The position numbers were made by a program, and so were the translations under genes. The notes under the pieces are model-generated. The model was not told the DNA's origin, searched no databases, and worked only from the letters and a program-made list of their open reading frames with translations. This document shows, piece after piece, positions 18,127-28,061 of a stretch of 41,825 bases of DNA. Within the stretch, counting starts at the first letter, position 1; each line of letters starts with the position of its first letter. Source of the DNA: a bacterium (GTDB taxonomy: Bacteria; SM23-81; DAOVCL01); assembly GCA_029932675.1 (NCBI GenBank), contig JAOZPP010000006.1, positions 25,413-67,237 of the forward strand. Direction: 5' to 3'.

Positions 18127-19050
18127 ATGCCTCTAGTAACCAATAAGGATGTGCAGCTTGAGGCTCAGCGGGGGGGGTATGCCGTCGGCGCTTTCAACAC
18201 CAGCAATCTGGAGCTCACCCAAGCCATCATCGAAACAGCGGTAGAGAAGAAGTCTCCTGTGATTGTGGCTACGTCTCAGTCGGCCATAAAGTATGCCGGC
18301 ATGGAGGAGTTATCCCTGATGGTCAGGAAGCTCGCCGAGAAGGCTTCCATCCCCGTTACCCTCCATTTGGACCATGGAACCGACTATTCCACCATCATCG
18401 GCTGTTTAAGATCAGGCTGGAGCTCAGTGATGATAGATGGTTCCAGCCACCCCCTGGAAGAGAATATTGCTCTGACTAAAGAAATAGTGAAAGTCGCTCA
18501 TGCAGTTGGCGTCTCCGTAGAGGCGGAGCTGGGGAGATTAATGGGGGTAGAGGATGAGATCTCGGTGGATGCGCGGGAGGCTATCCTTACCGATCCAGAT
18601 GAAGCAGTAAGGTTCGTGGAGGAGACGGGCTGTGATACTTTAGCCATAGCCATTGGTACATCCCACGGAGCATACAAATTCAAGGGGGAACCGAGGTTGG
18701 CCTTTGACCGGTTAGAGGAGATAGCGAAGAAGGTCTCTGTCCCCCTTGTCCTCCATGGAGCATCATCCGTAAAGAAGGAGATCGTCCAATGGGGGGAGAA
18801 GTATGGGGCTAAGTTCCCTGGAGCGGCAGGAGTCCCCGATGAACACATAAAAAAAGCGATCTCCCTGGGGATCACCAAGGTAAATATAGACACTGACCTC
18901 CGTCTCTCCTTTACCGCCGGGGTGAGGGAGTTTCTGCAGAAAAGGCCAGAGGTCTTCGATCCACGCAAGATACTGGGGGCAGGTAAGGAAGCTATGAAGA
19001 AGGTAATAAGTCAGAAGATAGACATCTTAGGAAGCGAGGGGAAAGGTTAA
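18127..19050 (+). CDS. fba: Class II fructose-bisphosphate aldolase
   Basis: 307 aa. ATG 18127 (MPLVTNKDVQ) follows AAGGAGGTGGGA; the GTG at 18121 in the same frame lies in the RBS. It splits fructose-1,6-bisphosphate into DHAP and GAP using Zn. Zn ligands and active-site residues are visible: Asp82 and His83 (HLDHGTDY), Glu134 (VEAELG), His180 (IGTSHG), His210 (LVLHGASS) and the phosphate-binding NIDTD (253-257). A related tagatose-bisphosphate role is possible for the family, but the glycolytic context argues for Fba. It lies 105 bases after pfk. Confidence 0.93.
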   Translation: MPLVTNKDVQLEAQRGGYAVGAFNTSNLELTQAIIETAVEKKSPVIVATSQSAIKYAGMEELSLMVRKLAEKASIPVTLHLDHGTDYSTIIGCLRSGWSSVMIDGSSHPLEENIALTKEIVKVAHAVGVSVEAELGRLMGVEDEISVDAREAILTDPDEAVRFVEETGCDTLAIAIGTSHGAYKFKGEPRLAFDRLEEIAKKVSVPLVLHGASSVKKEIVQWGEKYGAKFPGAAGVPDEHIKKAISLGITKVNIDTDLRLSFTAGVREFLQKRPEVFDPRKILGAGKEAMKKVISQKIDILGSEGKG

Positions 19051-19063
19051 AAAATGGAGGTGA

Positions 19064-20094
<1,031 letters not shown>

Positions 20095-20095
<1 letters not shown>

Positions 20096-21288
20096 TGGCT
20101 AAACTTACCATAGATGACCTTGAGTTAAAGGGGAAGAGGGTTCTCATCAGGGTCGATTTCAATGTCCCCTTGGATGAGGAGGGGGGGATAACAGACGACC
20201 GCAGGATAAGATCGACCTTACCCACCATAGAGAAGGTTCTCTCCGCAGGGGGGAAGGCCATCCTTATCTCCCATTTAGGACGACCCAAAGGGAAACCAGA
20301 TCCAAAATTGAGTTTAAGACCTGTGGCCCAGAGGTTAGGGGAGCTTTTGGGGAAGGAAGTTGGCTTTTTCCCAGATTGTGTAGGAGAGAAGGTAGAGAAA
20401 AAGGTTAATGAGTTGCAGCCTGGAGAATGCCTGCTTTTGGAGAACCTCCGTTTCTATCCTGGGGAGAGATCGAACGACCGGAGGTTCTCCAGGGGATTGG
20501 CCAGACTGGCAGATGTATATATCAACGACGCCTTTGGCACAGCCCACCGAGCCCACAGTTCAACCTATGGGGTGGCCAGATACTTTTCTCGGAGGGCAGC
20601 GGGGTATCTTATGGAGAAAGAACTCAATTACTTAGGAAAGGCCCTCACCAATCCCAGTCGCCCATTTGTGGGGATTTTAGGAGGAGCTAAGATTTCAGGC
20701 AAGATAGAGGTGATAGCCAACCTCCTGCGCAAGGTAAACAGCCTCCTTATTGGGGGAGGGATGGCTTTCACCTTCCTGAAGGCACAGGGGTTGGAGATAG
20801 GCAAGTCCCTCTTGGAGGAGGATAAACTCAACTTAGCTCATAACCTCCTCCAGAATGCCAAAGATAGAGGTATCAGCATCTGCCTCCCTAGCGACTGTAT
20901 TATAGCTAAGGAGATAGATGGGGAGGAGGTGAAGACGGTCCCTGTAGAGGCTATCCCCCCTGACTGGATGGCCGTGGATATCGGGCCTAAGACCACCGAA
21001 GGATTTTCAGCCAAACTAAGGGGGGCGAAGACGGTGATCTGGAATGGGCCGATGGGCATCTTCGAACAGGAGAGATTTGCCCAGGGGACAAATAGTATAG
21101 CGGAGGTTTTGGCTCAGATCACCCAAGAGGGCGCAACTACCATTGTGGGAGGCGGAGATACCGCTGCCGCGGTGCAGAAGGCCGGATATGGGGATAAGAT
21201 GAGCCATATCTCCACCGGCGGCGGAGCTACCCTGGAGTTCCTCGAAGGCAAGGAACTACCAGGGGTAAGAGCTCTAACAGACAAGTAG
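20095..21288 (+). CDS. pgk: Phosphoglycerate kinase
   Basis: 397 aa from ATG 20095 ([26 protein letters not shown] would begin here); the A of ATG is the last base of the gap stop. Motifs: [28 protein letters not shown], the GGAKISGKI nucleotide region, GPMGIFE and the C-terminal GGGDTAAAV. It transfers phosphate from 1,3-bisphosphoglycerate to ADP. Length is normal. Its tight overlap with gap implies coupled translation. Confidence 0.97.
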
Positions 21289-21309
21289 AGATCCAAACAG
21301 GGGTTAAAG

Positions 21310-22407
21310 ATGAAGATCACCATATCGGTAATAAAGGCAGATGTTGGTGGATATGTAGGCCATTCCGCTATGCATCCAGCTCTAATTGAGAAAGCCAAGG
21401 AGAACCTGGAGGCAGCTAAGAACAAAGGACAGCTCATCGACTTCTGGGTGATGAACTGTGGAGACGACCTCGACCTGATTATGACCCACAAGGGAGGGGT
21501 AGGGGAGAAAGGAATACACAGGCTGGCCTGGGACACATTTATGGAGTGTACCCAGGTGGCCAAGAAGCTGAAACTCTATGGGGCTGGACAGGATATGCTC
21601 TCCGACGCCTTTAGCGGGACGATAAAAGGACTGGGGCCTGGCGTAGCAGAAATGGAGTTTGAGGAGAGGAAGAGCGAACCGGTACTTATCTTTATGGCCG
21701 ATAAGACCTCCCCAGGGGCTTGGAACCTGCCCCTGTTTAAGATCTTCGGCGATCCATTCAATACTGCAGGTTTGGTGATTGATCCCCATATGCACGGTGG
21801 CTTTAAGTTCCGCATATTGGATATCTTAGAGGGCAAACAGGTTACCCTTTCCTGTCCGGAGGAGCTTTATGATATCCTGGTCTTCTTAGGAGCCCCCAGT
21901 AGATATGTAATCGAGGCAATCTACAGAAAGAGCGACGGAGAAATAGCTGCTGTGCCCTCAACCCAAAAGCTATCCCTAATAGCAGGCAGATATGTGGGCA
22001 AGGATGATCCAGTTTTGATCGTCAGGGCGCAGAGTGGGTTCCCTGCAGTGGGAGAGGTCCTGGAGCCCTTTGCCTTTCCTCACCTTGTCGAGGGATGGAT
22101 GAGAGGATCTCACCACGGCCCTCTGATGCCGGTCCCATTCAAAAACGCCACGCCAAGCAGGTTTGATGGTCCCCCCCGGGTAGTGGCCGCTGGATTCCAG
22201 TTAAACAACGGAAAACTGGAGGGCCCGCGGGATATGTTTGACGATCCCAGCTTCGACCGAGCCAGAGAAAGGGCCAACGATATCGCCGACTACCTACGCC
22301 GGCATGGTCCCTTTGAACCCCACCGGCTTCCCTTGGAGGCGATGGAATATACCACCCTTCCTGAGGTAAGGAAAAAACTGGAGGGGAGGTTTGAGGAGGT
22401 GAAGTAG
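21310..22407 (+). CDS. fbp: Bifunctional fructose-1,6-bisphosphate aldolase/phosphatase (archaeal type)
   Basis: 365 aa of the FBPase class V family (FBPA/P), found in archaea and deep-branching bacteria. It condenses DHAP and GAP and removes the 1-phosphate to give F6P, in the gluconeogenic direction only. Visible residues: Asp11 and His18 (ADVGGYVGH) and Asp52-Asp53 (CGDDLDL) for Mg, and Tyr228/Lys231 (RYVGKDD), matching the Tyr229/Lys232 (Schiff base) of the Thermoproteus enzyme. Full length. ATG 21310 lies 22 bases after pgk with a weak RBS (GGGGTTAAAG). It shares an operon with a class II aldolase and a probable PPi-PFK, so both directions of the pathway are encoded together. Confidence 0.95.
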   Translation: MKITISVIKADVGGYVGHSAMHPALIEKAKENLEAAKNKGQLIDFWVMNCGDDLDLIMTHKGGVGEKGIHRLAWDTFMECTQVAKKLKLYGAGQDMLSDAFSGTIKGLGPGVAEMEFEERKSEPVLIFMADKTSPGAWNLPLFKIFGDPFNTAGLVIDPHMHGGFKFRILDILEGKQVTLSCPEELYDILVFLGAPSRYVIEAIYRKSDGEIAAVPSTQKLSLIAGRYVGKDDPVLIVRAQSGFPAVGEVLEPFAFPHLVEGWMRGSHHGPLMPVPFKNATPSRFDGPPRVVAAGFQLNNGKLEGPRDMFDDPSFDRARERANDIADYLRRHGPFEPHRLPLEAMEYTTLPEVRKKLEGRFEEVK

Positions 22408-22597
22408 GAAGTTACACACCCCAGTTCCTCATAGGTCCCCAATCGCTTTCACTCCGATTTCGCTTTGAGCCGCTTAAAGTAGCCGACTTCTACCGCACTT
22501 TTGTGGGTTTCTCCGGAAAGCCCCAAATACCCTGACTGAAGTCATGGTCACATCAGGGGATCTGACAGCTCAGCTAGTTGGAAATTGTTGCCATTTT
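22408..22597. other. Intergenic region at the end of the glycolysis operon
   Basis: No gene. A bulged hairpin (GGGTTT with AAAG-CCC, loop CTCCGG, 22505-22523) lies about 100 bases after fbp without a T-run, so it is at most a weak terminator. No clear promoter for the following ORF was found. Confidence 0.45.
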
Positions 22598-22973
22598 ATG
22601 AACAATCCGGATAGAAAGCTCGCACTCGTAGGCGCTCTTTTGATTGTCGCAAGTGGGTTAGTGAGCATCTGGATCGGAGTACGTGAGGGCTTCATGCAGT
22701 ACCAACCCGACCCGGGCGGAGTGTTTGGACACGTTGGAGTAATTGCGGGGCTGATTGCCGTTGTGATTGGCGGCATTCTGACCTGGATTGCACTTCATGA
22801 GCCGGCAAGTCCTGTAGGCAAGGTCGTGGTAGGCCTGTCTACAGTCGTTCTTGGACACCTGGAGGGCGATTGCCGGCGCATTGCTTGTCGGAACGGCTGG
22901 TATGGCGCTTTGCTACGCCTCCGGAATCTGGCTTGTGGTGAGGGGCGTGAGGAAATGGCGACAGTCTGCCTAA
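22598..22973 (+). pseudogene. Frameshifted small multi-span membrane protein
   Basis: ATG 22598 opens MNNPDRKLALVGALLIV with two transmembrane segments (about residues 7-27 and 46-68). At about 22840-22855 the hydrophobic pattern continues in another frame: from 22851 codons read LDTWRAIAGALLVGTAGMA ... IWLVVRGVRKWRQSA and stop at TAA 22971-22973. In the original frame the same DNA gives a Cys/Arg-rich tail ending at 22993. The simplest reading is one roughly 125-aa, three-span membrane protein broken by a 1-base insertion (or 2-base deletion). A sequencing or assembly error is an alternative. Family not recognised. Style and weak RBS differ from the neighbours, suggesting transfer. Confidence 0.6.
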
Positions 22974-23007
22974 CAAGAGTTTGCACCAGATGAAGCCAAC
23001 GTTAGGT
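22968..23007 (+). other. attC-like simple-site pair (possible integron cassette remnant)
   Basis: GCCTAAC (22968-22974, matches RYYYAAC and contains the stop codon of the broken gene) and GTTAGGT (23001-23007, matches GTTRRRY) are 26 bases apart. The left side (CCTAACAAG...TTGCACC) looks like many attC sites, but the paired L boxes and central hairpin are absent, so it could not fold as a functional attC. It may be an internally deleted site or chance. Confidence 0.3.
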
Positions 23008-23041
23008 CGTCAGATAGTAGCTTCTTGGAAACTCGACCGAT

Positions 23042-23395
23042 ATGGGTGATCTCGTCCGTGGACCAGCCATCTTCGTAGCCGGAGTGGTGCTCGCCACAGT
23101 GAGCCAGATTCTCCTCCAGGAGCCACAGGTCGGCCTGAAGCAGCTTGTTACGCGATATGGAGAAGCGTGGGAAGAGCAAGATGTTAATGCGCTCTCTAAT
23201 GTATTCACCACCGACGCACTCTACCAGGAACGCGCGTTCAAGCGGCCGCTGAGAGGAGTGGCTGAGATACGCCAGTATTGGGAGCATAAGGTTGTCCGTC
23301 AACAAGCCAACATCCATTTCCGGATAATCTCGCTCTTGGAGTTGTTGGATGGGAAGATGCGGAGCTTGCGCGAGTATTGGAGAAGTTCCCGGTAG
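23042..23395 (+). CDS. NTF2-like (SnoaL-like) domain protein with apparent internal deletion
   Basis: 117 aa. Residues about 33-97 (LKQLVTRYGEAWEEQDVNAL ... DALYQERAF ... GVAEIRQYWEHKV) match the start of an NTF2-like fold, and GKMRSLREYW matches the usual C-terminal strand. The roughly 30 residues normally between these parts (two core strands) seem to be missing: the protein jumps from HFRIISL straight to LELLDGKMRSLREYW. The N-terminal 30 residues are hydrophobic and not usual for the family, and the ATG at 23042 has no good RBS, so the start is uncertain. Function unknown; these domains bind small molecules. It may be non-functional. Confidence 0.55.
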   Translation: MGDLVRGPAIFVAGVVLATVSQILLQEPQVGLKQLVTRYGEAWEEQDVNALSNVFTTDALYQERAFKRPLRGVAEIRQYWEHKVVRQQANIHFRIISLLELLDGKMRSLREYWRSSR

Positions 23396-23411
23396 GGAGG
23401 AAAGGCAACCT

Positions 23412-23903
23412 ATGAGGGTTCTTGAGGGGCGAGGAGAGCATTCTTGGGAGTTCCACATCTTGGCGCCAGAAAGATGGGGTGACTTCGAGGAGCTCTTCGG
23501 CGAGCATGGTGCCGCTGGTGGCTGTTGGTGTATGTGGTGGAGGCTGACGAAAAGGAAATTCGACGCGCAAAAAGGCGAGGCCAATCACAGAGCGATGAAG
23601 GCCATAGTTGACTCCGGACGTGTCCCAGGTTTCCTCACCTACTATAGAGAGCATCCATACAGGCAGAGAGGGGTGGCCACTAAATTGCTGAAGGCAGCAG
23701 TGGAATATGTAAGGGACAATGGGGGCAGAATTGTGGAAGGCTACCCTGTCGAGCCGCAGAAGGACAGAATGCCTGACCTTTTCGCCTATCATGGCCTTGC
23801 CTCTATGTTCCCTAGCATAGGGTTTAAAGAGGTTGCCCGCCGCTCGGAGAGAAGGCCGATTATGCGCTATATGATTGGCTCATACTACACCGTTTCTTCA
23901 TAA
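23412..23903 (+). CDS. GNAT-family acetyltransferase with apparent internal deletion
   Basis: 163 aa from ATG 23412, preceded by GGGAGGAAAGG. The N-terminal part (FEELFGEHGAAGGCWCMWWRLTKR) and the C-terminal part (YRQRGVATKLLKAAVEYVR, EGYPVEP, FAYHGLASMF, ARRSERRPIMRYMI) belong to a recognisable GNAT family of about 200 residues. The AcCoA pyrophosphate loop is present (RQRGVA). However, GFLTYY runs directly into REHPYRQRG, while relatives have about 40 residues there, including the central strand beside AcCoA. I infer an in-frame deletion; activity is doubtful. It starts 16 bases after the NTF2-like gene and shares its state of decay. Confidence 0.65.
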   Translation: MRVLEGRGEHSWEFHILAPERWGDFEELFGEHGAAGGCWCMWWRLTKRKFDAQKGEANHRAMKAIVDSGRVPGFLTYYREHPYRQRGVATKLLKAAVEYVRDNGGRIVEGYPVEPQKDRMPDLFAYHGLASMFPSIGFKEVARRSERRPIMRYMIGSYYTVSS

Positions 23904-24047
23904 AATAGACAGGGAAATGACAAGAGGGGTATCAACTCTGTCTTCAGTAGGCTGACGTTCGAAGATCTGTGAAAATTGCTAGGATGGTCTTGCCGAATAT
24001 GGGCTAAGGGTTCCCTTAGCTTAGTGAGGCTTCTTTCCCCTGTGCAG

Positions 24048-25646
24048 CTATGGGGAGAGGTCGAAGAACCTCCTCAGGTTCTCAGCTCTCTTGGGATGTC
24101 TAAGTTTCTGGAGGGCCTTGGCTTCTATCTGCCTTACTCTCTCCCTGGTTAGGTTGAAGATATTCCCTATCTCCTCTAAGGTCCTCGGCCTCCCATCTCC
24201 CAGGCCAAACCGCAACCTGATTACCTTTTCCTCTTGCTGGGTGAGGGTGGTAAGGGTCTTTTCCAACTGCTCTTGTAACATAAGGGCAGCTACTGAGCGA
24301 GCTGGGGATTCAATGCTTTTGTCCTCAACAAAATCGAGGACGGAAGTCTCTTCGTCGTCCCCTAAGGGACGGTCAAGCGAGATGGGTTCCTGAGCCGCTC
24401 TTAACATATTCGCCACCTTCTCCACAGGAAGGTTCAACTTCTGGGCGATCTCTTCCAAGGTGGGTTGTCGCCCATACTCCTGAATGAGTTTGCGGGAAGC
24501 CTTCACTACCTTATTTATCGCCTCTACCATATGAACAGGGACCCTGATGGTCCTTGCTTGATCGGCAATAGCCCGGGTGATGGATTGCTTTATCCACCAA
24601 CTGGCATAAGTGCTGAACTTATACCCTTTCCTATAGTCAAATTTTTCTACTGCCTTTATCAATCCCCGATTTCCTTCCTGGATGAGATCTAAGAACTCCA
24701 ATCCCCTGTGGGTGTATCCCTTGGAGATACTCACCACCAATCTCACATTGGCCTCGATCATATCTCGTTTTGCCTTCTCCCGTTTCGAAATCCATTGATC
24801 TACCTCTTTAAGGGTATCCTTAAGCTTAGAGACCTTCGCCCCAGCTTGGGTTTCTATCTTGTGTAGCTTTCGCTTACTCGCCCTTATCTTAGCTAAAACC
24901 TCCCCAGCTAGTGGTTTTAGGGTTAAGCCCCTATGCTCCTTTATCCTCCTTAAGGTTAGGCCCACAATCTCCTTCTCCCTCTCCAATTCCTCAATCCTTT
25001 TTACCGTATCCCGGAGGTTATCGATAAGCTTTGAAACCACTTGAGGATGGAGTTGGAGCTTTCTCAGTTCCCCCTTGGCTTTACCTACCTCTCCCTTCTC
25101 CTCTAAGTAACATCGAGCCTTATCCATGCGGGCTAATACCCCTCGTCTCTTCCGCGAGGAAATAGCCAAAGGGGTCCATTGGTTGAAGTCTAACTTTACT
25201 ACCTGGTCTACCCTTAGCTCCCCCTTGCGGAGTTTCTCCCCTAAATTAAGTAGTTCCCGAATACAGAAGGGAAGGTTGAGGAGAGCTTCCTTTATCCTGT
25301 TAGTGGCTTCCTCCATTCTCTTAGCAATCCTCACTTCCCCTTCCCTATCCAAAAGGGGGACATTCCCCATTTCCTTCATATACATCGAGACCGGATCATC
25401 ATATTGAAAGTTCTTCAGGGAGTGTCCTTTCCCTTGAGGTTTTTCCTTTTGGGGAGGGGGTTCCTCTTCGAAGTCAAGAACCTTGACTCCTTCCTCCCTG
25501 ATCATTGCCAGGAGGTCATCCATCTCATCGGATTTAAGAACCTCAGGGGGGAGAAGCTCCCTAAGCTGATCATAGGTTATCTGACCATTTTCCTTGGCCA
25601 ACTTCCTTATCTTAGCTATCTGCTTCGCCCTGAAGTCCTTATACAT
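24048..25646 (-). CDS. rpoD: Primary sigma factor RpoD (sigma-70)
   Basis: 532 aa. Region 1.1 is about 1-60, region 1.2 about 80-115, a charged non-conserved segment about 140-290, region 2 about 295-370 ([26 protein letters not shown] and [11 protein letters not shown], the -10 binding part), region 3 about 375-450, and region 4.2 helix-turn-helix about 489-520 ([20 protein letters not shown], the -35 reader). The conserved region 2.4 and 4.2 sequences agree with the TTGACA/TATAAT-like promoters seen in this window. Its ATG shares one base with the dnaG stop (TGATG), so the two are coupled; no rpsU is visible here. A GCTAAGG/CCTTAGC hairpin lies just after it (24003-24020), without a T-run. 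Confidence 0.96.
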   Translation of the reverse strand: MYKDFRAKQIAKIRKLAKENGQITYDQLRELLPPEVLKSDEMDDLLAMIREEGVKVLDFEEEPPPQKEKPQGKGHSLKNFQYDDPVSMYMKEMGNVPLLDREGEVRIAKRMEEATNRIKEALLNLPFCIRELLNLGEKLRKGELRVDQVVKLDFNQWTPLAISSRKRRGVLARMDKARCYLEEKGEVGKAKGELRKLQLHPQVVSKLIDNLRDTVKRIEELEREKEIVGLTLRRIKEHRGLTLKPLAGEVLAKIRASKRKLHKIETQAGAKVSKLKDTLKEVDQWISKREKAKRDMIEANVRLVVSISKGYTHRGLEFLDLIQEGNRGLIKAVEKFDYRKGYKFSTYASWWIKQSITRAIADQARTIRVPVHMVEAINKVVKASRKLIQEYGRQPTLEEIAQKLNLPVEKVANMLRAAQEPISLDRPLGDDEETSVLDFVEDKSIESPARSVAALMLQEQLEKTLTTLTQQEEKVIRLRFGLGDGRPRTLEEIGNIFNLTRERVRQIEAKALQKLRHPKRAENLRRFFDLSP

Positions 25647-27355
25647 CAGCCTATCTCTTTAAGTTTAGAGGAAATTTTCTGGTATTCCCTCATTAACTCT
25701 TCCTCCTTGACTTCCTCACCCCTTCCCTCCAACTTTTCCATTTGGGACCTCAATTGGCCCATCCTCCTTTTTAAGGCCTTTTGTCTAATAGCCCGCAGGT
25801 AGTCAGTAATAACCTCCTCGGCCTCCTCTCCCCCAAAAGATGCCTTAGTGATGAGCCGGGAAAGCTGGGGGTATTCATCGATGAGGGAGGCAGGGGAAAG
25901 GTCCTTTCCCCTTTGGGCTGTCTGGAAGAGGAAACTGAGAAGTTGAGCGATTTGAGGGGATTCAAGGTCCTCTATTGCCAATCTCTCCCTAACCCACCCT
26001 GCTTTCTGGGGATGGGAAAGAAGGAAGCTTAGAACAGCAAGCTCTGCGCTCACCGGACTTCTTAAGGGGGGAGGAGGTTCATTTCCGGTTTTCCGGAAAG
26101 ACGATAAGATAAGGTCTTCCTCAATATGGAGGCTTTGGGCTGCCCTTTTGATCCACAACCTCCTATGCAGCGGATCTTTAATATGAGCTAGGATTAAACC
26201 AATCTTCCTTATAGTTTGGAGCTTGCCGGCTACAGTAGTGAGATCGTGCTCTCTCTTCAGCCTTTTCAGCCTGTTATCCAAGAAGTTTTCGGCTTCTTCG
26301 ATACATCTGGCAAACCCATCCTTCCCCTTCCTTACCATCCCATCGGGATCCTCACCGGGGGGGAGGTTAGCCACTTCCACCTCCAAACCAGCTTCTAAGA
26401 GCAGTTCCATCCCCCTCTGGGTAGCTTCTCTACCCGCGGAGTCGGCATCGTAACTGATTACGGCTTTGGACGCGTACCTGGAGAGAAGTTGGGCCTGCCC
26501 GGTGGTCAGGGATGTCCCCAAGGAGGCAACCACATTTCTAAACCCAACCTGGTAAAGGGTGAGAAGATCGGTATATCCCTCCACAACTATGGCCCATCCC
26601 TTTTTTCTAATCTCTTCCTTTGTGTTGAAGAGCCCATAGAGAAGTGAACCTTTGTGATAGATAGGGGTCTCACTGGTGTTTAGATACTTTGGCTCCCCTG
26701 CACCAGGAAATACCCTACCTCCAAAGGCTACGACTCCGCCGGAGAGGTTAAAGATGGGGAAGATAATACGACCTCGAAAACGGTCATAATATCCCGCTCC
26801 CTTTTGACTTTTTAAGGCCAGCCCTGCTTTGAAGAGAAGTTCTGGTGGTAACGATCTTCTCCTGGCTTCCCTCAGTAAGTTATCCCATCCTGGAGGGGCA
26901 TAACCGAGTTTAAACTCCTCCCAGAGTTCCTCTCCATAACCCCTCTCCCGGAGGTAAGCTTTAGCTTTAGAGGAAGCCTTCAAACTGGATTGGTAGAAAG
27001 AGAGGGCAAATCGATTGGCTGTGAAGAGAAGGTCGCTCTCCTGATGAGGGGTTCCAGATTGGGGGATTTGGATATTCGCCCGGCGAGCCAAAAACCTCAA
27101 GGCTTCTCCAAAACCCATCTTCTCATGTTCAATCAGGAAGGTAAAGATATTCCCCCCTGCCCCACAACCGAAGCAATGGTATATCTGCTTCTCCTGATTG
27201 ACGCTAAAGGAGGGAGTTTTTTCAGCGTGGAAGGGACAAAGGCCAAACCAGTTCTTCCCCCTTCTTTTCAAGGGGATGTATTCGGAGATAAGAGCAACAA
27301 TGTCATTGCTCGCCCTGATTTTGTCTATTAGCTCCTGGCTCAACCTGGGAGTCAA
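25646..27355 (-). CDS. dnaG: DNA primase DnaG
   Basis: 569 aa. The start is TTG 27355 ([20 protein letters not shown]) with GAGGAGG 5 bases upstream. N-terminal CHC2 zinc domain: Cys40, His43, Cys61, Cys64. TOPRIM core: [13 protein letters not shown] and [12 protein letters not shown]. The C-terminal part (about 430-569) would be the DnaB helicase-binding region. It makes the RNA primers for replication. It forms the classic macromolecular-synthesis pair with rpoD. Confidence 0.95.
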   Translation of the reverse strand: MTPRLSQELIDKIRASNDIVALISEYIPLKRRGKNWFGLCPFHAEKTPSFSVNQEKQIYHCFGCGAGGNIFTFLIEHEKMGFGEALRFLARRANIQIPQSGTPHQESDLLFTANRFALSFYQSSLKASSKAKAYLRERGYGEELWEEFKLGYAPPGWDNLLREARRRSLPPELLFKAGLALKSQKGAGYYDRFRGRIIFPIFNLSGGVVAFGGRVFPGAGEPKYLNTSETPIYHKGSLLYGLFNTKEEIRKKGWAIVVEGYTDLLTLYQVGFRNVVASLGTSLTTGQAQLLSRYASKAVISYDADSAGREATQRGMELLLEAGLEVEVANLPPGEDPDGMVRKGKDGFARCIEEAENFLDNRLKRLKREHDLTTVAGKLQTIRKIGLILAHIKDPLHRRLWIKRAAQSLHIEEDLILSSFRKTGNEPPPPLRSPVSAELAVLSFLLSHPQKAGWVRERLAIEDLESPQIAQLLSFLFQTAQRGKDLSPASLIDEYPQLSRLITKASFGGEEAEEVITDYLRAIRQKALKRRMGQLRSQMEKLEGRGEEVKEEELMREYQKISSKLKEIG

Positions 27356-28061
27356 AGTTCCTCCTCTTATGAGCTTAGACCTTTAGTAGACCATTCTCTC
27401 AGGACCAAACTGAATTGATTACCAGAGTTCCGCTTATCCCCTCCACCAATTTCAACCCGATTTATCTATAAATCGGCAATTATGGCGGAAAGTTGCAAAT
27501 GAGCTAAGTGCAGCTCCCGCATTCAAGATTGGCCCCAGGAGGCTATTCGGGAGAGGAGGGGAATTCAGCCAATTGATCCCTTGTTAATAGTGTTGCTTAC
27601 TTGAACTCTCTCAAAAGGGTAAACTTCAAAAAGTGACAGCTCCTCTGTCAGATCAAAGGACGATAAATGGAGTAGAGAATAACGATGTGCCTTATCTTCT
27701 TGGTTTGGAAAAGAACTCGATATTAATCCCCCGCTCAGCCGCTCTTTGAGGAGGGATGAGGAAGTTTAGGAGCACCGGCAATCTGAAGGTAGCTCTTTGG
27801 GGAAGTTCCCTCTTTAGGTAGAAAACTGCACAAGTCTGTCCAAAAATAATCTCATTTCATAGGGAAGTCAAGACTATTTGATGATATGGGGGAAAATAGA
27901 ATCCCATCTACCTTCAGACAACCTTAAGTGCCCAAAGATGGTATTAAAATGGAATTTACCTCTTCGGACCCGGCAAAATGGAAGTCTATGGACCCGCGGA
28001 GCATTGGCCTCTAAGGACGGTTTCTACCTCTGCCAGAAATAATAGGGTATTTGCGATTACA
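27356..28061. other. 706-base region without a recognisable gene
   Basis: No ORF of note in any frame. It contains a 9-bp inverted repeat CCGATTTAT-CT-ATAAATCGG (27453-27472), a short TGACAG/CTGTCA stem near 27638-27654, and AT-rich stretches. I looked for a tRNA, including tRNA-Sec expected near selA, and saw none. Confidence 0.5.

Noticed and set aside
22970-23792. Minus-strand open frames of 184 and 204 codons opposite the NTF2-like and GNAT genes
   Set aside because: Recognisable protein families lie on the plus strand; the minus frames show no domain and no RBS.
27356-28061. Possible tRNA-Sec or other structured RNA near selA
   Set aside because: A TTCAAA-type anticodon loop with pairing flanks and a matching T arm could not be found on either strand; only short hairpins are present.
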